Position numbers and translations under genes: made by a program. Under the pieces are notes generated by a model. That model was given only the letters and a program-made list of their open reading frames with translations. It was not told the DNA's origin and did no database searches. Shown here piece by piece: positions 33,650-42,481 of a stretch of DNA of 64,000 nucleotides (position 1 is the first letter of the stretch; the number at the start of each line of letters is the position of its first letter). This DNA is from Pictodentalium vernedei (taxonomy: Eukaryota > Mollusca > Scaphopoda > Dentaliida > Dentaliidae). The stretch spans positions 148,167,340-148,231,339 of the forward strand of contig CM062296.1 of the NCBI GenBank assembly GCA_031216915.1. Reading direction: 5' to 3'.

Positions 33650-33840
33650 TCCTCTGTCGCAGCTGTCAGCCAGGAATCCGGGTGGTCCGTGTTTCCATTA
33701 TCCATCCTCCGTAAGCTGGTGCTGGTGGTCAAAACTCTGGCCACAGGTTTTGCATCTGAATTTCTTACCATTGCTGTCACCATGGCAGGTCGCCATGTGC
33801 CTTTGGACGGATCCCTGAGCTAAATGACGCTTTAGTTTAA
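33650..33840 (-). pseudogene. C2H2 zinc-finger fragment
   Basis: The minus strand reads LKRHLAQGSVQRHMATCH, whose HMATCH closes one C2H2 finger, then a linker and FRCKTCGQSFDHQHQL, the start of the next finger. After that the expected His is replaced and a stop follows. It is probably an exon remnant of a host zinc-finger gene next to element E; no splice sites were confirmed. Confidence 0.55.
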
Positions 33841-33980
33841 ACATTATTTTATTTCCACGGTTATATAATTACATTATTTAATGAAACTGAAACTGAAATT
33901 ATATTAAGAGCAATGATATAACTAGAGAAAATGCATTCAGCAGCAAGTATAAAGCACATGTAAGCTGTCTCCATATAACA

Positions 33981-33986
33981 CATCAA
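33981..33986. repeat. Target-site duplication of Polinton P, left copy (CATCAA)
   Basis: Identical to 54,854-54,859. Confidence 0.92.
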
Positions 33987-34725
33987 AGTAGAGGATATGT
34001 GAGTGTTCTAGACCACCTCGAAACATGTGGTCCAGAAATTTTTGTGGTCCAGAGAATTGAGTTATTTTTGGCAAAACCCAAATTTTTCTGGCAAAAAAAA
34101 TAATTTTCTTGGAAAATGTTGGGGTTTTAACAAAAATAATTAAATTTTTCCCCGAAAACCCTGTTTTTTTCCCGGCAAATGTTTAAAATTCGAACATTTC
34201 TGGACCACATTCGACGGAATTTGTTGAAAATGTCTAAAAAAAATTCCCAGTTTGAGAAACCCGCTTTTTTGATAAATTTAGCACTGATTTTCCCATTGGG
34301 TCAATTTTTTTTCAAATTTTCTTATGAATGGAGTTGCACGATTGTGACCGGCGACAGATTAGCACTGCGATTTCCATTGGGAAAAATTCCGAAAAAAACA
34401 GTGTTTTTAAAATTTCGAGCTGGAAAAATAGGCGATCGATTGTCGATTCACACATTAAAAGACGGCGGTTCGATCGAGGTGAATTCAAAACTTGGTCCAG
34501 TAAAACTCGATCCAGGACGTTCATTTCCCACGTTAAAAGACGACGACGGTTCGATCGAGGTGAATTCGTAGATTGGTCCAGTAAACTCGACCGTTTGAGA
34601 TCGAGAGCGCGAGTCCGAGAATCATTAGGTTAGCTGGACGACGATCTGGGGAAATTGGGGGAGGAGGGTCGTGACTGAAAAAAACAAATAATATATTATT
34701 ATTATGAGGCGAGTGATAAAAAAAA
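33987..34725 (+). repeat. Polinton P left terminal inverted repeat
   Basis: The outer 300 bp pair with 54,546-54,853, and the inner part (about 34,508-34,725) pairs with 47,655-47,880. The block 34,287-34,507 has no partner because the right repeat is interrupted there. Within it the CGATCGAGGTGAATTC block occurs twice (about 34,473 and 34,553). Confidence 0.88.
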
Positions 34726-34855
34726 TTGACCATTTGAAAAAATAAAAATAAAAAAAATATATATAATGAAACAACATTAAAAAAAAATAAGAATACAAAA
34801 ATAACTGTTTTTCATTAAAGAATAACAAATAAAATGAAATAAAATAAATAAAACA

Positions 34856-35821
34856 ATGTTTCTACACATCGGAGATTCGAAGCGAAGGGACGACCACGTT
34901 CGCGAATTAATATGGAGTAAGAAGAATATTCAGGTGCAGGATAGGCCCAGGCGATTGGGAGAGACGGTGTTAATGCGAGAGACGACCAAGTTGTTCAGAC
35001 CCATCATCGAGGCTCAGGAACGAGCCAGGAAAGCGATCGTTGAAGAACTGAGACCCATAAAAGAAGGTTCTCAGGGGATGACTTCGCTCCCCGGTAGTTT
35101 TGCACCGAGAACTTTCTCCGATTACATTCCGATGGGAATCAAGACCGATTCCCGTCGGGGTAACATCTATAGCGACGTTACAGACGCTACTCCGATGACA
35201 ATCGAGACCGATCCAAATAACGTCGATAGTGGCGACGCTTCGAGCATTGTTAGCAGCGTCAGATCTGACAATGATAGTAGTAGTGAAAACCGTGAAAAAG
35301 ATCTGATATACGGATTTCGTCGCGATGACGATAACATTTTCTTGGGTGACACGGAAATATTGCGCGAAGACGACTATTTGATCGTCGGTCCGAACAGGTA
35401 CGAAATGACCGACGAACTGTATAATCTGTTCGCTTACAAGAAATCTAGAGATTACACCGATGAGGATTACCAAAATTACGGACACGTTTTGGTTCAGACC
35501 CACGCAATGAAGAAGAACAACGACCCCAAAGAGGCGAGATCGCAGGATATGAGAGGTGACAAGTGGAAGCACTTGAAGGAACCCATATGGAAAGATACTG
35601 ACCGATTCCTGAGATCGATGACTGGAAAGGGAATGACCGATACGATGTTTCTTCCGCGCGACCCCTGTGCCTTGTCGGAGAGATTGAGATTGTTGATGGC
35701 TAGCAGAGAGGCCAGTAAAACTGGAGTGGATAACGAGATAGTGAGCGTGGGTGACAAACTGTTGAGGCAGAAGGTCTTAACTAGGAAGGATTATAAAGAG
35801 TTGATGAATCGTTTTAAATAA
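34856..35821 (+). CDS. Conserved Polinton protein of 321 aa, intact
   Basis: Only fully open gene of element P. The N-terminal 70 residues are charged and helical (MFLHIGDSKRRDDHVRELIW). The middle (about 75-145) is Ser/Asp-rich and variable. The C-terminal 170 residues are conserved with element C: DDYLIVGPNRYEMTDELYNL, YTDEDYQNYG, QTHAMKKNNDPKEARSQDMR and LLRQKVLTRKDYKELMNRFK. I recall similar proteins from many invertebrate Polinton-like loci but know no function. First gene after the terminal repeat, transcribed inwards with the virion genes; a structural or DNA-associated role is possible. Confidence 0.8.
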   Translation: MFLHIGDSKRRDDHVRELIWSKKNIQVQDRPRRLGETVLMRETTKLFRPIIEAQERARKAIVEELRPIKEGSQGMTSLPGSFAPRTFSDYIPMGIKTDSRRGNIYSDVTDATPMTIETDPNNVDSGDASSIVSSVRSDNDSSSENREKDLIYGFRRDDDNIFLGDTEILREDDYLIVGPNRYEMTDELYNLFAYKKSRDYTDEDYQNYGHVLVQTHAMKKNNDPKEARSQDMRGDKWKHLKEPIWKDTDRFLRSMTGKGMTDTMFLPRDPCALSERLRLLMASREASKTGVDNEIVSVGDKLLRQKVLTRKDYKELMNRFK

Positions 35822-35918
35822 TAAAAATAGTAAGAGGTAAGAGAAAAAAATTAAGTAAACAAAAAAATATAAAAACATTCAAAAATTAATAATAAAAAAA
35901 CGAATTTAAAAAAAAAAA

Positions 35919-36197
35919 ATGTTAGTGATAAATAACAAGCGATACGCTAGATCTTACGGCTACGGTGAATCGGTCATCGTGGATTCGATGATGCGATTTT
36001 TACCTCGTAAATTCACTGGCGATGCCGCAAAATAGATCGCATCAAGCGCTCTCAAAATTGGAAGGAAGACGGCGATCGATGCCGGTAAGAAAGCGGCGAC
36101 AGACGCGAGTGGTAGAATAGCTTTGGAAGCTGGCAGGAGAGGCACCGAGGCGTTGATTAATAAATTGATAACTCCACCACAACCACCCGCCAAATGA
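35919..36197 (+). pseudogene. Short Lys/Ala-rich virion-type protein, one nonsense codon
   Basis: A 93-codon frame from ATG 35,919 to TGA 36,197 with a single in-frame TAG after residue 38. Motifs YARSYGYGESVIVDSMM, RKFTGDAAK, LKIGRKTAIDAGKKAA. It shares place and sequence with 20,560-20,895. Predicted as a basic, helical, Gly-Lys-Lys repeat protein, possibly a minor virion component by position (inference). Confidence 0.6.
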
Positions 36198-36410
36198 TCG
36201 AGAATCGAATCGAGACGTTGGGGAGACTTCTATGACATCGTACCGATACAAGACTTAGCTAATATGACGACAGGATCGGGATTGAAAGTGATTGATAAAT
36301 AAAAAAAACTGTTTTTAAATAATATATATAAAAATAGGAATTAAAATAAAAAAAAATCTAAAAAAATATAGATCAAAACATAGTTCAATAAAAAAAACTG
36401 CAGAAAAAAA

Positions 36411-37244
36411 ATGGATATCAAAGATATGTCTTGGAATGACACGATGACCAAGAGGTCGAATGACGAGTTCTTTCCCAAGAGGATAAGAGGTCTGATAGTG
36501 GGAAAATCGAATTGCGGAAAGACCAATCTCTTGATGAATGTATTATTGTGACCTGGCTGGTAGGATTACGACAGATTATTCGTTTTCGGCAACAGTCTAT
36601 TTCAACCGGAATACAGATTGCTTCGAGAGTGCATGATACGTAAATTACCCATGGATGTAATGTCGAGAATCGTCGACAATCGAGACGAATTCGAAGGACA
36701 CGAGATTTTGAATATATTGGAAGGGGCAGCGAGAAAATTAACCAGGAGAAACGCGGAGTGTTTGAATGTGGAATGTCTGTTTTACGAGAACGCCGACGAC
36801 GTTCCCGATCCCAGACAATTGAAGTCGGAGAATAAGAATCTCATGATCTTCGACGATCTACTGTTGGAGAGACAGAATCGATTCGAATCGAATTACGTTC
36901 GAGGACGTCACAGCAACGTGGATTGTTTCTATCTGTCTCAGAATTATTTTCGACTGCCTAGACAGACGATAATAGAGAATGGTAATGTTCTGTGTCTCTT
37001 TCGTCGGGATCTCAAGAATCTCAATCACTTTTATGGAGATCACGTGGCCAACGACATGAGCAGGAAAGAATGCAGGAGATTTTATAAGAAAGTGTGGGAC
37101 AAAGGACTTCACAATTTCGTGGTGATCGATTTGACTAGCGAATTTAATAACGAAAAATATCGAAGCGGATTCGACGATTTCTTTTATATTTCCGATAATA
37201 ATAGAGAAGAAAATAAAAAAAATAAAATAAAAAAATATCGATAA
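36411..37244 (+). pseudogene. Polinton packaging ATPase (FtsK/HerA type)
   Basis: ATP-driven packaging motor of Polinton-like viruses. ATG at 36,411. Walker A VGKSNCGKTNLLM (residues about 30-42) is intact here, and Walker B LMIFDDLL (about residue 150) is intact too. Two stops follow Walker A: TGA then TAG (about 36,547-36,561). The TGA is shared with element C; the TAG is not. From 36,618 the frame is open to the end, with FQPEYRLLRECM, YENADDVPDPRQL and LSQNYFRLPRQTI. Length of about 277 codons is normal for the family. Confidence 0.9.
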
Positions 37245-37273
37245 AATATAAAAATATATAAATAATAAATATT

Positions 37274-37733
37274 CGTGTGAATGGTGTGGATTTGCCTCTC
37301 ATCACAGCCTCTATGGGTTTAAATGTTGCCGGAATCAGTCTATTATCAGGCCGTGTTGGCCGTAGAAGGATTGGCTTTGACTGTCGGATTCGTTAGTACG
37401 ATCGGAAATTTAATTGCTAAGAAATTATCTGTAAAGGCCAGGAAGCACGAAAACATCAGTGCTTTGGCTGATGCAAAGATCGACACCGTGCCGGAGAAGA
37501 TCTCCTTGGCATTGAAAGACGGTAGGATTTCAGACGGCGAATTCCTCAACATATTGAACGAAAAACAAAAATACGAAATCATGAAAGCGAATATAAGAGT
37601 CAAGAGTCGTCAGATCATCAAGGATCATCAAGGAAGAAATGAAGGATTCTCTCATGGAAAAGCTATGGAAAAAGCAAGACGATCGTTATGTAAATTGCAA
37701 TATCCCCAAAAGATTGCGGAAGCAATCGATTGA
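37274..37733 (+). CDS. Polinton membrane-type protein of unknown function
   Basis: Open frame 37,323-37,733 (136 aa), with a possible out-of-frame N-terminal piece from 37,274 (GVDLPLITASMGLNVAGISL). It has a hydrophobic segment (AVLAVEGLALTVGFVSTIG), then a basic helical region KKLSVKARKHENISALADAK, then ISLALKDGRISDGEFLNIL. I recall similar proteins from other animal Polinton-like loci. The penton-like gene that should lie between the ATPase and here (compare 18,927-19,538) is absent. Function unknown. Confidence 0.6.
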
Positions 37734-37850
37734 AAATATATATATATATATAAAATAAAATAATAAAAAAACTAAAATATATATGTCAATTTAAAAAAAA
37801 AATACGAAAAAAAAAATAATTACATTTTTTTCGAAAAAAAACAACAACAA

Positions 37851-38330
37851 ATGTTTTGCGTCAAATGCAAGAGAGTTACCGATACGGCTAACGTTAAAAA
37901 AATACTGACAAAAATAAAAGTTCCATGCTTAGCGGGACATGCAAAGTGTGCGGTTCGACCAAGACACAATTGCCCAAACGCAGTGCCAGCCTGACGAATA
38001 AATTGATTAACAATCTACCCTTCGAAATGCATCTGCCAGGACATCAATTCACGGGATCGGGCATGAAATTAAATAAGAGATTGAATCGAGATCTGACTCC
38101 GAAATCATGGAGCAAACCCATCAATAGGGTTGTTTCAGCCGCTTACGATCACTATCTGCTAAACATCCCGACGTCGAGACTCGTAATCGAATCTGCGATA
38201 AAAAACATGTTGACAACACTGAAAAATACACCGAATCCCACTAGGAGATGGAGACTCGAACGTTCGCTGGTCGGTAAAGTGATCGGTATCGAACGTCGAT
38301 TCAGAAAAAAAAATATTAATGAAAGCAATG
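37851..38330 (+). pseudogene. Zinc-ribbon plus phospholipase A2-like virion protein
   Basis: Starts MFCVKCKRVTDT (37,851), whose two Cys pair with GTCKVCGSTKTQ in the next frame, a four-Cys ribbon. A frameshift lies near 37,925. Then MHLPGHQFTGSGMKL and PINRVVSAAYDHYLL match the calcium-loop and catalytic-helix layout of parvovirus-like phospholipase A2 domains found in Polinton-like viruses. The usual catalytic His-Asp pair reads His-Tyr, so activity is unlikely. The frame runs without a stop into integrase-like sequence (LHKPTNELHKPT), a probable deletion junction. Confidence 0.68.
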
Positions 38331-38334
38331 GACT

Positions 38335-39145
38335 ACACAAGCCAACGAACGAACTACACAAGCCAACCACACGTAAATTTCGAAGGGAAGGGTGCTCGTG
38401 AAGGGTCTGGATCAGATCCTTCGGTCGATGTGGTCAATATGAAATCGGTTTCGAAACGGAACGAGGGCATTAAATAAATACTGATGGTCATCGACGTGTT
38501 TTCGAACAAAGGATGGATAAAACCTCTGAAAAATAAACCGGGAGCTTGCATGGCCGAGGGTTTGAAGAGCATATTCGCATCGTCTTCTCGAAAACCGGAT
38601 AAATTGTGGGTGGCCAAGGGGAAGGAATTTTACAACAGTCACGTTCATCCGTTGGTCGACCTCTATTCTGTCGAAAACGAAGGAAAAGCTAGCGTGATCG
38701 AACGTTGGAATAGAACCATGAATGAAAAAATTTACAAGTATTTCATGGTCAATAAGACCCAGAAACATATCGACGTTCTAGATGAACTGGTCGAAGAATA
38801 CAACAACACGTGGCACAGTTCGATCAAGATGATGCCTGCGGAAGCTAGCATTCCGCGAAACGAAAAATGCGTCTTCGTGAATCTCTATCCTGAAAAGATT
38901 AAGATCAAGAAGGTGTCTAGACCATTGAAATTTGCAGTCGGCAATCGAGTGAGAATCACTTCCTATAAGTCACTTTTCGCGAAAGTCTACACTCATCGAT
39001 GGACTGAGGAAATCTTTAGATCATTAGAATATTTTACACAGATCCAGTGTTTTACAAAAAAGAAGCATTAGAGGATGACGAAGATGACAGCAGAGAAATC
39101 ATTGGAACATTTTACGAACAAGAATTGAAGAAGACCGCATTTTGA
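38335..39145 (+). pseudogene. Polinton retroviral-type integrase (rve), catalytic Asp lost
   Basis: DDE integrase that inserts the element. Core: MVIDVFSNKGWIKPL (first Asp, about 38,484), LWVAKGKEFYNSH (about 38,604) where the second Asp is replaced by Ala, and VIERWNRTMNEKI (Glu, about 38,695). The C-terminal part VGNRVRITSYKSLFAK leads across a frameshift at about 39,030 to IIGTFYEQELKK, ending at 39,145. The N-terminal zinc-binding domain is missing and frame breaks lie at about 38,400-38,480. Another Polinton must supply any activity. Confidence 0.9.
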
Positions 39146-39255
39146 AAACCGATCTTTCACTTTTTTTTACATATATATAGTAAGGAAAAAAAAATAATTA
39201 AAAGAACAATTTATAATAAAAAAAAAACAAACGAATTAACACAAACAAAAAAAAC

Positions 39256-40533
39256 ATGACGAATATATTAGATATAACCGAAGGTCTATTGAGAGACGAA
39301 AACATTCCAGAATACGAAGTTCACGAGTATGAACCCGTAACAAGAACGAGTCTGAACAATTCCGGTGAGATAAGAATCAACATCGAGACTCAAGATCTGT
39401 TTGTCCATCCCAGCTGAAGTTACATATTGATACAGGGACGTCTCAACAAGGACGACGAAAGCAATTACGCCGACGACGATTTATTCACTCTAGCCAATAA
39501 TAGCATGATGTATCTGTTCAGTAATATAAAATACATGTTCTCGGGACAAGAGTTAGAATCCATGTTTCATCCCGGACCAGCCACCACGATCTACGGACTC
39601 TTGACGTATCCGAACGATTTTTCGAAATCTAAAGGACTCAATCAATTGTGGATGAAAGACACCGCCGCCGACATGAGTGCAGCTAATACCGGTGCCGCCA
39701 AGAGATTCGACTACGTCATCAAGACGTAGAGACCCAGAGGAATGTTTTCGTTCAGGATACCTCTGAAACACATATTCGGATTCGCGGAAGATTACGATAA
39801 GATTATCTAAGGATTCAAACACAATCTGACGTTGATTCGAGAAGGAAATGACGAAACCATCATGAGACCCACGGAGGCCGATGCGGTTAAGATACACCGG
39901 AATAAGATATCTTGGTTCGTTCCACTCATGCTGCCCTCAGTTGCAGAGAAAGTACATCTCTACAAGATCATAGAATTGAAGAGTAAATTACCGGTGGGAT
40001 TTAGAATGAGACAGTGCGACACGGCTAGTAGTCCATCGTCCACCAATCACTTCGATTGGAGATTGACCGTGTAATCTGCCTCGGAAAGACCACGATTCAT
40101 CGTAGTGGCATTTGAGACTGATAGGGATGGGTCTCAAGAGAAATATCCTTCCCTGTTCTATCATTGTCACTTGAGAAACATGCAGGTATTTCTAAATGCC
40201 CGATATATCCAGCCATGGATTATAACGCCTCTTTCGATAAGAATGATTTCTGCAGACTATACGCCGACGCCCCTTATTTCAGAAAGAAATATCATCGACT
40301 GGACGAATAGGTAATCCTAACATCACTCCCACTGAATACTAATCGATGTATCCATGTTCGTATTCGACGTCAGTAAACAGAGTGAGCGACTCAAGAGTAG
40401 CATCTTAGACATTCAGATCAAGATGCAATTCGAAAGGAACGTGCTGAAGAGAACTGAGGCCTTTGCCCTAGTCCTGTCAGATTGAGAGTTAAAATTCGAA
40501 TCGGACGGACAAAAAATGTCCATTCTTGGATGA
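39256..40533 (+). pseudogene. Polinton major capsid protein (double jelly-roll), multiple stops
   Basis: About 425 codons from ATG 39,256, the usual size for the family. Recognisable blocks: EYEVHEYEPVTRTSLNNSGE, FTLANNSMMYLFSNIKYMF (about 39,490), PRGMFSFRIPLKHIFGFAED (39,731-39,790), LTLIREGNDE, NKISWFVPLMLPSV and the closing FVFDVSKQSERLKSSILDI. In-frame stops at about 39,416, 39,727, 39,808, 40,072 and 40,312, with a frame change before the last block. In an intact element this protein forms the icosahedral shell. Assignment is from conserved blocks and position next to the integrase. Confidence 0.87.
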
Positions 40534-40729
40534 AACAAAATAATAATAATTAAAAAAAAAAAATGAAATACCTCAAAAAAGTAATAAATAAAATAATTAA
40601 AAAAAAATATATATAATTGGATTTTGAGAGATCGAATATTCAATTTCTCAAAACCCAATTATTTTTTGTTTGAGTTGTCTCCCCTACATCACAAAAGTGC
40701 TTATATATATTTCAATTTTTTTGTTTTCA
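40534..40729. other. Convergence point of the two Polinton P gene blocks
   Basis: Short AT-rich gap where the plus-strand and minus-strand genes meet; probable shared polyadenylation area (several AATAAA-like motifs). Confidence 0.4.
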
Positions 40730-41835
40730 CTATTTGTTCAGAGGACTGAGTTCGATCAACAGAGAGACCACTGAAGTGGCGGATTCGGGATTATTGGTTT
40801 TCGTCTTGAAATTGATCCTATCCATCATCTGCACCTTGAGAGGCGTACAGAAGACGCTAGTGTTCGAGTTCTGATCCTTCATCTTTTCGAATCTGTACCT
40901 CTTATCGGTTTCCACACCATTAGAGTGCAGGCATCCAACATGTGCGTGGGATCCGGTTGATTCGTGAGTGCATGTCCTCCCATGTTCAGTTTGCATGATA
41001 TCACCCTTTCTCCAGGCCATATTTTCGTCCAAGTTCGGACTGCTGACCGCGCTGGAAGCGAATTCCGGTTCGTCGTCGAGACCGAATAGATTGTAACCAG
41101 CCATGTTGATGCCGACCTGCATGGTTCCTCCGGATTTTTTGTTCAGATACAATTCCTCGACTTGAGATTCCAGATAGGATTGAGAATCATGTAGGGCAGA
41201 ATCCACGTAGCCTTTGTTGACAACCGTAGAGTCTTCGTCCGTATCGTCGACCTGAGACAGATTCAATATCATTTTGAATCCCGCATCCAGATCCGATTTC
41301 ATTTCTAGCTCGTCGGCGTTATTCTTTCTGAGTTCCAAGTCTACGTATTGTTTGATTGCCACATCGTTGGGATTCGTGGGAACGGGCAGGTTGGTTATCT
41401 TGACAGAATTCGCATTCAATTCAGACTGCATCACTTTGAGAACGTAGAGATCTCTCAGATGTTTACTGAATCTCCCGTGAACATCGTCTGCATATCTTTT
41501 AGTGGCGAATCAGTCGAATCTCTAAGATCCGCTACATTCACCACTCATTTAGATTTCAATTTAAGATCGTCCAGCATGTCTTTATTATTTACTTTTCTCT
41601 CATCATCTGCCGGAAATTTTCGTCTCCTCTATCGACGTATTTTGTAGTCGTGGCATCTGACAGATCGATCGGTTCGGGAGGAGATTGTAGATTTTCTTAT
41701 TGTTTAAGTTTAGAGGTTCTTCTCAAGGTTCGTATCTCTGGACGTATCGTTCGTCCAAGTTGGCAATGTCACTACCACCACCACCAACAACTTCAACCTT
41801 TTTTTTTCTTTCTAGAGGAACCCTCATTATCATCA
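40730..41835 (-). pseudogene. Fibre-like protein with phage-tail-fibre type repeats
   Basis: Intact C-terminal frame of 234 aa (41,434-40,730) plus broken upstream parts to about 41,835. At least three copies of a unit with K-I-x-N-L and a closing K-x-Y-V-D: KIYNLLPEPIDLSDATTTKY (about 41,700), KITNLPVPTNPNDVAIKQYV (41,400) and MILNLSQVDDTDED with VVNKGYVD (about 41,275-41,200). Such units build trimeric phage fibres. The C-terminal part holds a His/Cys-rich CTHESTGSHAHVGC. A receptor-binding or virion-surface role is inferred. It lies between the capsid gene and the protease gene. Confidence 0.62.
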
Positions 41836-41975
41836 GTGTAACCAAATTTATCGACTGTCTTATTTTGTTTTGTTTTGTTATTATTTAATATTTTTTTTGT
41901 TTTTATTATAACTTTATTTTTTTATATTCTTTATTTATATATCTATCTATATCAATTTTTTGTCTTTCTCCTCCT

Positions 41976-42390
41976 TTAATGTAAATTGTTGAGAATATCC
42001 TGAAAGTGATCTCCTTCCGACCATCTCTTGAGAACATAGAGGCACAGGTGACCGCAAAACTCACGATCCGGCGCTAGCACTCCTTCGGTATTCCAAATAA
42101 CTGACGTTAAATAGTTCCTTATTTCTATTGGCGGATAGATTCTGTAGCTATAGAAATGATAATTGTTATTCCTATTCGAAACCACGCGACCCAATGCGTA
42201 CCATCACCTCCGATATCATCCAGATTTAAAATTCCACCTTCCGAATCGTTGTCTTTTTTTCTCGGTAAGGCATCTCTAGAAAACACACCTCGAAAATGTT
42301 TGATTTTTAAATCATTTGCCGCTTTCAACAAATCAATGTTGGATAGGGTTCGTTGGGTAAGACAACACCTTCTACGTATATGTGTTTTAT
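41976..42390 (-). pseudogene. Adenain-like maturation protease (C5/Ulp1 fold)
   Basis: Cysteine protease that matures virion proteins. The minus strand carries IKHFRGVFSRDALP (about 42,305), then GGDGTHWVAWF with the catalytic His (about 42,195). In a second frame follow HFYSYRIYPP, where the usual acidic residue is Tyr, and EFCGHLCLYVLKRW with the catalytic Cys (about 42,050). A frameshift lies near 42,160. Cleavage motifs of this enzyme (M-x-G-G) are visible in the virion protein at 18,927-19,538. The start is not clear; AT-rich DNA lies upstream. Confidence 0.87.
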
Positions 42391-42481
42391 TTTCTTCTTA
42401 TTCATAAATATATTTTTTTTTTATTAATTATTTTTTTTATTCTTTTTATTTTAATTTATAACTCGCGAGTTTTTTTTAAAC

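Noticed and set aside
33396..33818. 140-aa plus-strand frame
   Set aside because: Antisense to the zinc-finger fragment and to the right end of element E.
34970..35572. 200-aa minus-strand frame
   Set aside because: Antisense shadow of the intact 321-aa gene.
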